A stretch of DNA of 64,000 bases, taken from NCBI GenBank assembly GCA_963730555.1, contig CAVSSS010000013.1, forward strand, positions 558,001-622,000, read 5' to 3'. The notes beneath the pieces were generated by a model. The model was given only the letters and a program-made list of their open reading frames with translations. It was not told where the DNA came from and searched no databases. Positions 26,438-35,749 of this stretch are shown here, piece by piece. Made by a program: the position numbers and the translations under genes. Numbering within the stretch: position 1 is the stretch's first letter; every line of letters begins with the position of its first letter. Origin of the DNA: Roseiarcus sp963730555. GTDB taxonomy: Bacteria > Pseudomonadota > Alphaproteobacteria > Rhizobiales > Beijerinckiaceae.

Positions 26438-26979
26438 GAAGGGGTCTCTGTGAACGCCCCTTTATTGCCCGGCTCGGCGAATTTTACTAGAACGTCGCGA
26501 ACCCCGGCGGGAGGCGCAGCCAATCGGGCTCGAAATGCGACGCGCTCATGAGCGTTGAGGCTGGTTTTCGGCCCCTTCGCTGTCCAGACATAAATCTCGC
26601 GCCCATCCTTGCCGCGCAGCGCCAGACGCAGATTCGGCGCAGACGTCTTGGCGCCACGCAAATTCTCAATCTCGCCTGAGATCAGGAGCTCGCCCGGGCG
26701 ATCTATTTGCTGCGCAATCGTCGCATGAACCTTGGCAATCGACAGGCCGAGAAGGTTCACCGGCAATCCAACGCTGGCATAAATGGTTGCCGTCGCCGGC
26801 GCGATCGAGACGATCGTCGCCCGCGCTGCGACCGCCGTCATGGTTGCGATCACTAGGCCGGCGAGGACAAAAGCTGGGGCCAAGGCGCCCTCGGTCCGCC
26901 AAGGTCGCCGAGACGCGCGCCCGGTCCTTTGGTAGAAGCCCTGATCGCAATCTGCGCCGAACCTGTGGTCTCGCGTCAT
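26434..26979 (-). CDS. DUF3426-like single-pass membrane protein
   Basis: 181 residues with one hydrophobic segment (ALAPAFVLAGLVIATMTAVA, about 30-49). An outer domain follows with SVGLPVNLLGLSIAKV, LLISGEIENLRG and RDVLVKFAEPG. This pattern matches the C-terminal half of alphaproteobacterial DUF3426 proteins, which often carry an N-terminal MJ0042 zinc ribbon; that ribbon is absent here. It is divergent from ftsE, the usual neighbour. Function is unknown. The start at 26979 fits a 4-base overlap of its stop with hpt. Confidence 0.6.
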   Translation of the reverse strand: MTRDHRFGADCDQGFYQRTGRASRRPWRTEGALAPAFVLAGLVIATMTAVAARATIVSIAPATATIYASVGLPVNLLGLSIAKVHATIAQQIDRPGELLISGEIENLRGAKTSAPNLRLALRGKDGREIYVWTAKGPKTSLNAHERVAFRARLAAPPAGVRDVLVKFAEPGNKGAFTETPS

Positions 26980-27039
26980 GACGTCTGACCTTGTTGTTCC
27001 GATGGGGTGGCCGAAGATGGTATTTGGTTGGAAACACGG

Positions 27040-27054
27040 TTAAAGGCGCGTTAA
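27040..27054. promoter_or_regulatory. Perfect CtrA-type box upstream of ftsE
   Basis: TTAA, AGGCGCG, TTAA: an exact TTAA-N7-TTAA, 33 bases before the ftsE start and in the region shared with the divergent DUF3426-like gene. CtrA is the cell-cycle regulator of alphaproteobacteria, and division genes are known targets in this class. Confidence 0.6.
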
Positions 27055-27086
27055 GCGGCTAACCCGCGCCGTCAAGGGAAAACGCG

Positions 27087-27761
27087 TTGCTACGGTTCGA
27101 AAACGTCGGTTTGCGCTACGGCATGGGGCCGGAGGTGCTCGGCGATCTCAATTTTTCTGTCGAGCCGCAAAGCTTTCAGTTCCTTACCGGCCCGTCCGGC
27201 GCCGGCAAGACAACCCTCATGCGGCTGATGTTGCTTTCGCTCCGGCCGACACGGGGAACGATCGGCGTCTTTGGTCAGAACTCCGCGGCGCTGAGCAAGA
27301 ACGATTTGACGACGGTCAGAAGGCGGATCGGCGCCGTCTTTCAGGACTTTCGTCTCTTGGACCACCTCACGACTTATGAGAACGTGGCGCTGCCGTTGCG
27401 GGCGATGGGACGGGAGGAATCGGGCTATCGGGCTGAAGTGGTCGAGCTTCTGCGCTGGGTCGGTCTCGGCGATCGGATGAACGCTTCCCCGCCTGTCCTT
27501 TCCGGCGGCGAAAAGCAGCGCGCGGCGATCGCCCGCGCGCTGATCGTTCGCCCGGAATTGTTGCTGGCCGACGAGCCGACCGGAAATGTCGATCCGGGCC
27601 TCGCGCGCCGTCTCCTGCGGCTGTTTGTCGAGCTTCACCGGCTTGGGACGGCGGTTGTGATCGCCACGCATGATCTCCATCTGATGGACCAATTCGGCTT
27701 CGCCCGCCGGCTGGTCGTCGGCGACGGCAAACTGACGATTTTTGACGGGTCGCCGTCATGA
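27087..27761 (+). CDS. ftsE: Cell division ATP-binding protein FtsE
   Basis: 224 residues, a single ABC ATPase. With FtsX it couples ATP hydrolysis to activation of septal peptidoglycan hydrolases. Walker A GPSGAGKTTLM, signature VLSGGEKQR, Walker B ELLLADEPTGNVDP and the switch His in VIATHD are present. It overlaps ftsX by 4 bases (ATGA). The start codon at 27087 is TTG (MLRFENVGLRYG). A CtrA-type box lies just upstream. Confidence 0.95.
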   Translation: MLRFENVGLRYGMGPEVLGDLNFSVEPQSFQFLTGPSGAGKTTLMRLMLLSLRPTRGTIGVFGQNSAALSKNDLTTVRRRIGAVFQDFRLLDHLTTYENVALPLRAMGREESGYRAEVVELLRWVGLGDRMNASPPVLSGGEKQRAAIARALIVRPELLLADEPTGNVDPGLARRLLRLFVELHRLGTAVVIATHDLHLMDQFGFARRLVVGDGKLTIFDGSPS

Positions 27762-28708
27762 ACGAACCGATCGTCGAGCCAATTCTTGCGGTTGAGACGC
27801 AGTCGGCGTTCAACACCAATGCGCCGCTGATACCGCGTAACTCCGTCGCGGGACGCGCGCTGGTCGTTGTCATCGCGATCATGACCTTTCTAGCATGCCT
27901 GACCGCGGGCGCAGCACTATTGGTCGCCCACGCTTCCCAAGCGTGGCGCTCGGATGTGTTGCGTGATGCTACGATCCAGGTAAAGCCCCGCGCTGGCGAC
28001 GATGTTGAAAGCCTTGTCGCCAAAGCGCTTGCCATCGCAACAAAGGCGCCCGACGTCGAATCCGCTCGCGCTTATTCAAAGGCCGAATCGGAGAAGCTTC
28101 TCGAGCCATGGCTCGGCGCCGGGTTTGACCTGAGCCAATTGCCCGTTCCCCGGGTGATTGTCGTGAGGCTTGGCGAGCAACGCCCGGAAGACCTTGCGAC
28201 GCTGCGCTCGGCGCTCGCCTCGGCGGTTCCACAGGCTGATCTCGATGACCATCGGGTCTGGGCGGCGCAACTCGGCGCGATGGCCGACGCCGTCGTCATT
28301 CTTGCGGCCGCTCTTTTCGTGCTGATGATTGTGGCGATGGCCACGGCGATCGGGTTCGCCACGCGCGGCGCGGTGGCTGCAAACCGAGAAATCGTGGAAG
28401 TGCTCCATCTCGTCGGCGCGTCCAACGGGTTCATCGCCGGGGAGTTCCAGACCCATTTCCGTCGTTTGGGGTTTCGCGGCGCGATGATCGGCGGATCTGC
28501 GGCCATAGTGTTCTTCGCCGTCGCTTCGCTTCTGTCCTTCTGGTGGGCGCATTCGCCAGGCGGCGAGGAAATCGCGGCGATGTTCGGCTCGTTTGCGCTC
28601 CGTCCCTCGGGCTATCTCGCGCTTGTGGTGGTGTGTGCGGCGGTTACCCTGCTCACCGGTCTTCTCTCGCGCGAGATTGTCATGCGCCATTTGCAATCGT
28701 TGCAATAG
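27758..28708 (+). CDS. ftsX: Cell division protein FtsX
   Basis: 316 residues with four predicted membrane segments: one near 35-55 after a short cytoplasmic N-terminus, then three in the C-terminal half (about 180-205, 230-255, 280-305). A periplasmic loop lies between the first and second segments (VKPRAGDDVESLVAKAL onward). This is the FtsX topology. It is translationally coupled to ftsE. Confidence 0.92.
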   Translation: MNEPIVEPILAVETQSAFNTNAPLIPRNSVAGRALVVVIAIMTFLACLTAGAALLVAHASQAWRSDVLRDATIQVKPRAGDDVESLVAKALAIATKAPDVESARAYSKAESEKLLEPWLGAGFDLSQLPVPRVIVVRLGEQRPEDLATLRSALASAVPQADLDDHRVWAAQLGAMADAVVILAAALFVLMIVAMATAIGFATRGAVAANREIVEVLHLVGASNGFIAGEFQTHFRRLGFRGAMIGGSAAIVFFAVASLLSFWWAHSPGGEEIAAMFGSFALRPSGYLALVVVCAAVTLLTGLLSREIVMRHLQSLQ

Positions 28709-28750
28709 ACACGCGCGGCGACTTTTCTTACGCGAACCCCGACGGCCTCC

Positions 28751-29536
28751 ATGCTCGCAGCACGATCGCTCCTCTTCAACGCGCTGTTTTACCTGAACAT
28801 GGTCGCCCTGATGATCTTCGGCTTGCCCACCATGCTCATGGGAAGGAAAGCCGTGTTTGCGCTCGCCCGACTATGGGGCGCGATCTCCGTCTGGCTTCTG
28901 GAGACGATCTGTGGTCTTCGGCTGGAATATCGCGGGGTCGAGAATATTCCCCCCGGCGCAGTGCTGATCGCTGCCAAGCACCAGTCGTTTCTCGAGACCT
29001 TCGCCCTGCTCAAATATGCCCCTGACTTCGCCATCATCCTCAAGCGCCAGCTTACATACGTTCCGCTGTTCGGCCTCTATCTCATTGTCTCGAAGCAGAT
29101 CGCGATTGACCGCGCCCGGGGCCGGCGGGCGTTGCAGCAAATCGCGGGCGCCGCGAAGCCGGTGTTCGCCGCGAGGCGGCAAGTGTTCATTTACCCGGAG
29201 GGAACGCGCCGCCTCCCCGGCGCGCCGCCGAAATACAAGCAAGGCGTCACCGCCCTTTACATGGAGACCGGCGTCGCCTGTCTGCCGGTCGCCGTCAACA
29301 CAGGTTTGTTCTGGCGGCGGCGCGGCTTCTTGCGCCGACCGGGCCTCGCAGTGATCGAATATCAGCCGGTCATCCCGCCGGGGCTTGACCGCGTTGAATT
29401 CAATAAGCGCCTGCAGTTTGCGATCGAATCGGCTTGCGACCGCCTCAACGCAGAGGCGGTCAAAAAGGACCCTTCGCTCGCGGCGGTCATTGCGGAAGGC
29501 GCGAAAAGCGATGAGGAAACGTTGCGTTCGTCTTGA
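28751..29536 (+). CDS. plsC: 1-acyl-sn-glycerol-3-phosphate acyltransferase
   Basis: 261 residues. It acylates lysophosphatidic acid to phosphatidic acid at the inner membrane. An N-terminal hydrophobic stretch (LFNALFYLNMVALMIFG) is followed by the HX4D region, here HQSFLETF with Glu in the acidic position, and the YPEGTRR substrate motif near 157. It follows ftsX by 42 bases and may be in the same transcript. Start ATG at 28751. Confidence 0.9.
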   Translation: MLAARSLLFNALFYLNMVALMIFGLPTMLMGRKAVFALARLWGAISVWLLETICGLRLEYRGVENIPPGAVLIAAKHQSFLETFALLKYAPDFAIILKRQLTYVPLFGLYLIVSKQIAIDRARGRRALQQIAGAAKPVFAARRQVFIYPEGTRRLPGAPPKYKQGVTALYMETGVACLPVAVNTGLFWRRRGFLRRPGLAVIEYQPVIPPGLDRVEFNKRLQFAIESACDRLNAEAVKKDPSLAAVIAEGAKSDEETLRSS

Positions 29537-29589
29537 CGGTAGTCTTGTTTTGTTCTATTAACGTTCTCGTAACAATCCGGGTCGGGGCG

Positions 29590-30045
29590 ATGACGCTGAC
29601 ATACGAGAATGAGACTTCTACGGGCCTCTCGGAATCGCCCGCGCCGCAATGGATCGCTCCGATGAGCGGCCGCCAGGACAAGATGCAAGGAGCCTCGCTC
29701 AAGGCGCTGGCCGGCATGCCGATCGCGTCCCGATTCTGCTCATGGATCGGGCAGTCGGGGCGGCGCTACGTCTTCTCCGTCTACCCCGCGTCGGAGTGTC
29801 CGGCGTTTCCCAACGCCGTTCTCATGGCCGTCGTTCGCGACATGACTGGGCGGCGCTGCGTCGTTTCGGTGCGCGACACGGGCGCCTTTCCCGAGCCTGT
29901 CCTCGCCAGGGTGCGGCGCGAGCTCAGCGCGTTCGGCTCCGGCCTTGAGCTCCACCTCCATCTGTTGGCTGCGTCGTCCGTGGAGCGCGTTGCGACCGTC
30001 GCAGATCTGGCGATCGCCGAGGCCCGATGGCCGCCCACGCCTTGA
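29590..30045 (+). CDS. Conserved-looking hypothetical protein
   Basis: 151 residues from the ATG at 29590, preceded by GGGTCGGGGCG. No domain is recognised. It contains a compact region (SGRRYVFSVYPASECPAFPNAVLMAVVRD) followed by a second half with predicted alternating strand and helix. Codon use matches the neighbouring core genes, so it is probably real. A near-CtrA site (TTAA-N7-GTAA, 29558-29572) lies just upstream. Confidence 0.6.
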   Translation: MTLTYENETSTGLSESPAPQWIAPMSGRQDKMQGASLKALAGMPIASRFCSWIGQSGRRYVFSVYPASECPAFPNAVLMAVVRDMTGRRCVVSVRDTGAFPEPVLARVRRELSAFGSGLELHLHLLAASSVERVATVADLAIAEARWPPTP

Positions 30046-30198
30046 CCGGATTCAGTGATGAAATCGCTTGGCGTCGCCGGTACGGAACGACCCGGAAATG
30101 GCGCCGCAAGCCATTGAAAACGCGAGAAACGGACTCGGAAACGGCCATCCGCCGGTCCGCTGTCGCTCGGAAGAAGAATCGAGCAAGCGAACTCCGTG

Positions 30199-30756
30199 TC
30201 ATTGGCTGGCTCTCAGTTTGGCGCTCAGCCACTCGAGATCGCGGTCGCGCACGCCGATCTCCTGCAGGTGATCATAGGTCTCAAGGACATATTCGGTATT
30301 GCGGCCGAACCGCCCTTTGCCGGCGCGCACATATTCGAGCATCGCGTCGCGGTCGAGACGTCCCGCATATTGGTCGTGGAGGCGGTCGGCGACATAAGTC
30401 AGAGCAAGAACGCGGTCGCCGCATTCGAGCGTCACCGGCGCAATCCGTTCGAGATAGACAGAGGTCACTTGCTCGCGTTCCCTAAGGTAGCGGGTCGTCG
30501 CTTCGCGCAGCGCCGCGTCGACCTCGAAGGCCACCCCCGGACAGGCGCCGCCGCGATCGAGGCCAAGCACGAGCCCAGGCCGCTCAGGCGTACCGCGGTG
30601 CACATGCGAGTAGATGCAAAGGCTTCTGCGCCAGCCGCGAAGGAGCGCCTTGCAGCGTCGCGCGTAGGCAAATCCCGGCCGCCACATCAGCGACCCGTAC
30701 CCGAACACCCACAGATTACCGTCTGCAGCAGGCGCGACCAGATCTGAAGCTGTCAC
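30199..30756 (-). CDS. Gamma-glutamylcyclotransferase, ChaC type
   Basis: 185 residues from a GTG at 30756 that overlaps the tyrC stop (GTGA). The frame is open further upstream, but that part is antisense to real sequence and has no family similarity. The ChaC substrate loop WVFGYGSLMWRPGF, the WRRSLCIYS segment and the C-terminal GRNTEYVLETYDHLQEIG are present. ChaC enzymes cleave glutathione to 5-oxoproline and Cys-Gly. Its linkage to tyrC and hisC is common in Hyphomicrobiales. Confidence 0.85.
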   Translation of the reverse strand: MTASDLVAPAADGNLWVFGYGSLMWRPGFAYARRCKALLRGWRRSLCIYSHVHRGTPERPGLVLGLDRGGACPGVAFEVDAALREATTRYLREREQVTSVYLERIAPVTLECGDRVLALTYVADRLHDQYAGRLDRDAMLEYVRAGKGRFGRNTEYVLETYDHLQEIGVRDRDLEWLSAKLRASQ

Positions 30757-31715
30757 GGTGCCGGCTCGTCGGTCTCCGTCGCATGCCGGCCAAAGTCCGG
30801 CGCTGCGGTGTCCTGGCCCTCGGCGACGATTCCGAGCCGGATCGCTCGCGTGCGGGTGAACAGGGCGGACAGCCCGTCGCCGTCCCCGCGCCGGATCATT
30901 CTCTGCAGCGCCGTCAGGTCCTCGTTGAACCGGCCGAGCATCTCCAGCACCGCGTCCTTGTTGTGCAGGAAGACGTCGCGCCACATGGTCGGGTCGGACG
31001 CGGCGATGCGGGTGGAATCGCGAAACCCGCCGGCCGAGAACTTGATGACCTCGGACTGGGTCACTTCCTCAAGGTCGGCTGCGGCGCCAACAAGGTTATA
31101 GGCGATGAGATGCGGCACATGGCTGGTGATTGCCAGTACGAGATCGTGGTGCCCAGCGCTCATGGTTTCAACGTGCGATCCGAAGGATTCCCAAAAGGCC
31201 CGCACCTTCTCGACCGCCGCTTCGTCCGTCCCCTCGGGCGGAGTGAGAATGCACCAGCGGTTGATGAACAGGGTCGCGAAGCCTGCGTCCGGCCCTGAAT
31301 ATTCCGTGCCCGCGACGGGATGGGCCGGCACCAAGCGAGCATGAGCGGGCAGCGCCGGCCTCAGCGCCGCGATGACGGCGCCCTTGACCGAACCGACGTC
31401 GGATACGATCGCCCCAGGCTTAAGCGCCGGCGCGATCACGCGCGCGATCGCCTCATTGGCACCGACCGGCGCGCAGAGGATCACGCAATCCGCGTGGCTG
31501 ACCACACGAGCCAGATCGTCGGTGACGACATCGCCAAGCGAGAGCGCCTTCGCGCGCTCCAACACCGCGACTGAATGGTCGGCAAGAACGATACGCCGCG
31601 CGGCATGGCGCCGGCGCGCGGCGCGCGCGATCGACGAGCCGATCAGTCCGACGCCGATGATTGCAAGCTCTTCAAAGATCGGCTCGGCGAGCGGCTCCCC
31701 GAGCCGGTCAACCAC
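30753..31715 (-). CDS. tyrC: Prephenate/arogenate dehydrogenase
   Basis: 320 residues. It oxidatively decarboxylates prephenate or arogenate in tyrosine synthesis. The N-terminal NAD-binding loop reads IIGVGLIGSSIARAARRR. The catalytic region HPVAGTEYSGPDA and the C-terminal helical dimerisation domain (GGFRDSTRIAASDPTMWRD) are typical. It overlaps hisC by 8 bases, in the order chorismate mutase-hisC-tyrC-chaC. Choice between prephenate and arogenate cannot be made from sequence. Confidence 0.93.
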   Translation of the reverse strand: MVDRLGEPLAEPIFEELAIIGVGLIGSSIARAARRRHAARRIVLADHSVAVLERAKALSLGDVVTDDLARVVSHADCVILCAPVGANEAIARVIAPALKPGAIVSDVGSVKGAVIAALRPALPAHARLVPAHPVAGTEYSGPDAGFATLFINRWCILTPPEGTDEAAVEKVRAFWESFGSHVETMSAGHHDLVLAITSHVPHLIAYNLVGAAADLEEVTQSEVIKFSAGGFRDSTRIAASDPTMWRDVFLHNKDAVLEMLGRFNEDLTALQRMIRRGDGDGLSALFTRTRAIRLGIVAEGQDTAAPDFGRHATETDEPAP

Positions 31716-32823
31716 CTTCGCCTCGCATGAACGCGGTCAGCGAAGCGACCACGCCTTTATTGGCCTCCTCGCCGCCAACGGTCAAACGCAGCGAGTCCGG
31801 CAGGCCATAGGCCGCGACCGCCCGGAGGATGTACCCGCGCGCGCTCAAGAATGCGTCCGCCTCCGCAGCGGTTCGGCCGGGTTGCCCGGGAAAGGTCAGG
31901 AGCAGAAAGTTTCCGACGCTCGGCGTCACTTCGACGCCCAACTCGGCGATCGCTTCAGCGAGCCAAGGGAGCCAGCGCGCGTTATGGGCGATTGCGCCTT
32001 CGATATGCCCCGCATCGCCAAGGCTCGCGACGCCTGCGGCCTGCGCCGCTCCATTGAGGTTGAAGGGTCCGCGAACCCGATTCAGCGCATCGATGACATG
32101 CGCCGAGCCGTAGCCCCAGCCGATACGCAAGCTCGCAAGGCCGTGAATCTTGGAGAAGGTCCGGGTCATGACGACGTTGTCCGCCGTCGCGGCCAATTCG
32201 AGGCCCGCCGCATAATCGTTGCGGGTGACGTATTCAGCGTAAGCCGCGTCGATCACCAGAAGCGTGTGCGGGGGCAGACCCGCGTGCAGACGCTTCACCT
32301 CGGAATAAGCAATGTAGGTGCCGGTCGGGTTGTTCGGATTGGCGAGGTAGACGATTTTGGTCCGCGCGCTCACTTTCGCGAGAATTGCGTCCACGCTCGC
32401 CGTTCTGTCGCTCTCCTCGGCGACAATCGGAATCCCGCCCGCGGCTCGTATGCAGATCGGGTAGGTCAGAAAACCGTACTGGCTATAGAGGCCTTCCTCG
32501 CCAGGGTGCAGAAAGACATGCGCCAAGAGGGCCAGCAGCTCATCGGAGCCATTGCCGCAGATGATCCGGGAAGGCTCGAGGCCGTACCTGCGAGCAATCG
32601 CCCCGCGCAGCGCCGTCGAAGCGCCGTCAGGGTAGAGTTCCAGCCTGTCGGCCAGCGCGCGCACCGCTTGAACCGCCTTCGGCGACGGTCCAAGCGGCAA
32701 TTCGTTGGACGAGAGCTTATGAACCTTCTCCACGCCCGGCACGTGGCTTTTGCCCGGCACGTAGGGATCGATTTCGAGGATGGCCGCCCTGGGCTGAGGA
32801 CGGACGGGAGCGGCGGAGGTCAT
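31708..32823 (-). CDS. hisC: Histidinol-phosphate / aromatic aminotransferase
   Basis: 371 residues from the ATG at 32823. It is a PLP fold type I aminotransferase with the Schiff-base Lys in TRTFSKIHGLASLRIGWG, the SSNELPLGPSP N-terminus, and AYAEYVTRNDY. In this cluster, between chorismate mutase and tyrC, it probably serves both histidine and aromatic amino acid transamination. An upstream in-frame start would overlap the chorismate mutase gene by 47 bases and is not preferred. Confidence 0.92.
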   Translation of the reverse strand: MTSAAPVRPQPRAAILEIDPYVPGKSHVPGVEKVHKLSSNELPLGPSPKAVQAVRALADRLELYPDGASTALRGAIARRYGLEPSRIICGNGSDELLALLAHVFLHPGEEGLYSQYGFLTYPICIRAAGGIPIVAEESDRTASVDAILAKVSARTKIVYLANPNNPTGTYIAYSEVKRLHAGLPPHTLLVIDAAYAEYVTRNDYAAGLELAATADNVVMTRTFSKIHGLASLRIGWGYGSAHVIDALNRVRGPFNLNGAAQAAGVASLGDAGHIEGAIAHNARWLPWLAEAIAELGVEVTPSVGNFLLLTFPGQPGRTAAEADAFLSARGYILRAVAAYGLPDSLRLTVGGEEANKGVVASLTAFMRGEGG

Positions 32824-32839
32824 GAGCGTCCGATTAGCC

Positions 32840-33691
32840 TCAATTTGCGCGCTTGCGCAATGTCGAGGCGTCAAATCGGTCCGCATGCGCGCCGATCTCC
32901 GAAGCGCGGACGTCGGCGCCGCCGACCGACCGCAGGGCCTCGCTTACTGCGTTCGAGGCGGCGTCGCCCGGTCGCGCGACAAGCAGCGCAAGCCCCATTC
33001 CGCTGGCGGCTGAGCCGATCGTTTCGGCTCCGATGGCGCGCAAGGCATGCGGGACCTCGGCTCGCCACCGGTCGAGCGTGACAAATTCCAGCACCACGTC
33101 GCGAGCCATCCCGTCGACCAATGGCTTCGAGATTACGAATACAGGCATGCCGGCGGGATGATCGGCGCGCTCGACGAACGGCAAGCGGGCGATGATCTTC
33201 GGCGCTTCGGGCGGAGCCAGCTTCGTCCACCAGGCGCCGGCCCCCGGCCCACCGTCGACGGCGAACATGCCGAGATCGCCGACCAAATCTGCGACCGCGC
33301 GGATCACCTCGCCAGCCCCGAAGTGCGGTGCGCAGGGAGTCGTGAAGCCGAAATGAAAACGCGCCGAGTCTCGCATTGCGGCGTCGCCGCCCGACACGTC
33401 GACGTGGACGCTGTACGGCACCTGCACATAGGTGAAAGTCGAAATGATGACCCGCCAGATGCCTTCGACGGTGTCGAGCGGCAAAAGACCCCGATGCCGC
33501 TCGACAAGCGCGCGCATCATGGAGGCCTCGCGGGCGGGACGGAACGCCGAACCTCCTCCCTGGCGCGTCTTGATCTCGATCAAACGATCAATGACGCGGC
33601 CTCGCTCCATGAGCAGCTCATGCATTGCAGCGTCGATACGATCGATCTCCACCCTGAGGTCGGCGAGAGTGGGTTTCGTGGATTGAGACAA
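32840..33691 (-). CDS. Chorismate mutase with a C-terminal companion domain
   Basis: 283 residues from a TTG at 33691, preceded by AAAGGAGAG 11 bases away; an ATG-like start upstream at 33748 is less likely. The first 90 residues are an AroQ-type chorismate mutase (LADLRVEIDRIDAAMHELL, VIDRLIEIK, FRPAREASMM). The remaining 190 residues (SARFHFGFTTPCAPHFGAGE, WWTKLAPPEAPKII) are conserved in Hyphomicrobiales chorismate mutases, but I do not know their role. They are not a prephenate dehydratase or an ACT domain. It feeds prephenate to tyrC in the same operon. Confidence 0.82.
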   Translation of the reverse strand: MSQSTKPTLADLRVEIDRIDAAMHELLMERGRVIDRLIEIKTRQGGGSAFRPAREASMMRALVERHRGLLPLDTVEGIWRVIISTFTYVQVPYSVHVDVSGGDAAMRDSARFHFGFTTPCAPHFGAGEVIRAVADLVGDLGMFAVDGGPGAGAWWTKLAPPEAPKIIARLPFVERADHPAGMPVFVISKPLVDGMARDVVLEFVTLDRWRAEVPHALRAIGAETIGSAASGMGLALLVARPGDAASNAVSEALRSVGGADVRASEIGAHADRFDASTLRKRAN

Positions 33692-33760
33692 CGGGCGGCC
33701 CTCTCCTTTCGAGGGACTAACGTGTGATCCGATTTTCTTCGAGAGCAACTCGGAAGCGGC

Positions 33761-35026
33761 TCAGGTGTTCATCAATTCGAAGAAGCCCGCGTTGGTCTTC
33801 GTTTCACGCAACTTGCCGAGCAGGAACTCGATCGCGTCGACCGTGCCCATGGGATTGAGAATGCGCCGCAGCACATACATCTTTTTTAGAATGTCCGGCG
33901 GCACGAGCAGCTCTTCCTTCCGGGTTCCCGACCGAGTGATGTCCATCGACGGGAAGGTGCGCTTGTCGGCTACCTTTCGGTCGAGGATAATTTCCGAGTT
34001 GCCGGTTCCTTTGAACTCTTCGAAAATGACTTCGTCCATGCGAGAGCCGGTGTCGATCAGCGCGGTGGCGATGATCGTCATCGAGCCGCCCTCTTCGATG
34101 TTTCTGGCCGCGCCGAAGAAGCGCTTCGGGCGTTGCAGCGCATTGGCGTCGACGCCGCCGGTCAGCACCTTGCCTGACGATGGCACAACAGTGTTGTAAG
34201 CGCGTCCCAGCCGGGTGATCGAATCGAGCAGGATGACGACGTCGCGTCCGTGCTCGACCAGACGCTTGGCCTTCTCGATCACCATCTCGGCGACCTGGAC
34301 GTGCCGTACGGCGGGTTCGTCGAAGGTAGACGACACGACCTCGCCCTTCACCGAGCGCTGCATATCGGTCACTTCTTCTGGCCGCTCATCGATCAGAAGC
34401 ACGATCAAATAGCATTCCGGATGGTTGGCGGTGACGGACTGGGCGATATTCTGCAAGAGCACCGTCTTGCCCGTCCGCGGCGGCGCGACAATCAGGGCGC
34501 GCTGCCCCTTGCCGATTGGCGCAACAATATCGATGACGCGCGCCGACAGATCCTTTCGGGTCGGATCCTCAACCTCGAGCTTGAGTCGCTCATTGGGATA
34601 GAGCGGCGTGAGGTTATCGAAATGGACCTTGTGCCGGGTCTTTTCCGGATCCTCGAAATTGATCGCGTTGCACTTGAGCAGCGCGAAATAGCGTTCCCCC
34701 TCCTTGGGGCTGCGGATGACCCCCTCGACCGTATCGCCGGTCCTTAGTCCCAACCGCCTGATCTGCGACGGGGAAACGTAAATGTCGTCCGGCCCTGGGA
34801 GATAGTTGGCGTCGGCTGACCGCAGGAAGGCGAACCCGTCCTGCAAAATTTCGACCACTCCCTCCCCGATGATCTGGACATCGACGCTGGCGAGTTGCTT
34901 GAGGATGGCGAACATCAGCTCCTGCTTGCGCATCGCCGACGCGTTTTCGACGTCGTTCTCCTCAGCGAACGCTAGGAGCTCGGTTGGTGATTTCTGCTTT
35001 AATTCTTTGAGTTTCATTTCCCGCAT
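33761..35026 (-). CDS. rho: Transcription termination factor Rho
   Basis: 421 residues, the normal length. A hexameric RNA helicase that ends transcription. N-terminal Rho-N domain (MKLKELKQKSPTELLAFAEE), RNA-binding OSB fold with FLRSADANYLPGPDDIYVSP, Walker A APPRTGKTVLLQNIA and the secondary RNA-binding region near DSITRLGRAYN are intact. hemJ lies upstream on the same strand, the common rhizobial order. Confidence 0.98.
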   Translation of the reverse strand: MREMKLKELKQKSPTELLAFAEENDVENASAMRKQELMFAILKQLASVDVQIIGEGVVEILQDGFAFLRSADANYLPGPDDIYVSPSQIRRLGLRTGDTVEGVIRSPKEGERYFALLKCNAINFEDPEKTRHKVHFDNLTPLYPNERLKLEVEDPTRKDLSARVIDIVAPIGKGQRALIVAPPRTGKTVLLQNIAQSVTANHPECYLIVLLIDERPEEVTDMQRSVKGEVVSSTFDEPAVRHVQVAEMVIEKAKRLVEHGRDVVILLDSITRLGRAYNTVVPSSGKVLTGGVDANALQRPKRFFGAARNIEEGGSMTIIATALIDTGSRMDEVIFEEFKGTGNSEIILDRKVADKRTFPSMDITRSGTRKEELLVPPDILKKMYVLRRILNPMGTVDAIEFLLGKLRETKTNAGFFELMNT

Positions 35027-35272
35027 TGGCGGACCTTACCTTGGACTTGCGGTCCTGCAGACCTGCAAAGTCGTTAGACTGGATGGGTGATGGCGCTGAC
35101 AATTCGAGGCGGAGTTGATCGTGTCAGCGCCGCGCGACGAAAATTGGACCGGGCGATCCAGCGCCGCTAGTAAGAACCCACGTTCATAACCGCGGGCGCC
35201 GGTCCATAGTCGCCTTTGCGGAATTTTTCAACTGCCATTTGCGAGCATCGTCCGGTTCGTCGTCGAATGGCT

Positions 35273-35695
35273 TCAAAATGGCTTTACCACGGCCAACACA
35301 ACAATAGCGATCATGAGCACGGTCGGAGCCTCGTTCAAGGCTCGATAGAAACGGGCCGGTCGCTCATTGGCGTCCTCGACGAAAGCTCTCACACAGCGAG
35401 CGAAATAGCCATGCAGTCCGGCAAGGCCAAGAACCAGGATGAATTTCGCTTGCCACCAGCCCTCTCGCCAATCTTCGGTAAGATAGACAAGCGTGAATCC
35501 GGTCAAAAAGACGAGGATCATCGAAGGCGTGACGATGGCTTTGAGAAGCCGCCGTTCCATCACCTTGAAGGTTTCGGAAACGTCGGAGCCCTTCGGCGCG
35601 TCGGCGTGATAGACGAACAGCCTCGGCAGATAGAGCATTCCCGCCATCCACGCGATGATGGCGATGACGTGCAGAGCCTTGACCCAGAGAATCAT
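35273..35695 (-). CDS. hemJ: Protoporphyrinogen oxidase HemJ
   Basis: 140 residues from the ATG at 35695 (an upstream start at 35749 is possible). It has four hydrophobic segments, with the conserved N-terminal MILWVKALHVIAIIAWMAGM including the His used for haem binding, then FVYHADAP, ERRLLKAIVTPSMI, and a C-terminal APTVLMIAIVVLAVVKPF. HemJ oxidises protoporphyrinogen IX in haem synthesis. It lies 246 bp upstream of rho. Confidence 0.88.
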   Translation of the reverse strand: MILWVKALHVIAIIAWMAGMLYLPRLFVYHADAPKGSDVSETFKVMERRLLKAIVTPSMILVFLTGFTLVYLTEDWREGWWQAKFILVLGLAGLHGYFARCVRAFVEDANERPARFYRALNEAPTVLMIAIVVLAVVKPF

Positions 35696-35749
35696 GCAAA
35701 TTTGCCGCCGCCAAGCGGTTCGCTCACCCGCTCGAATGGTTGACGGCAT

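Noticed and set aside
30757..30984. Longer N-terminus for the ChaC-like protein
   Set aside because: Overlaps tyrC coding sequence in another frame and lacks family similarity; the GTG overlapping the tyrC stop is the natural start.
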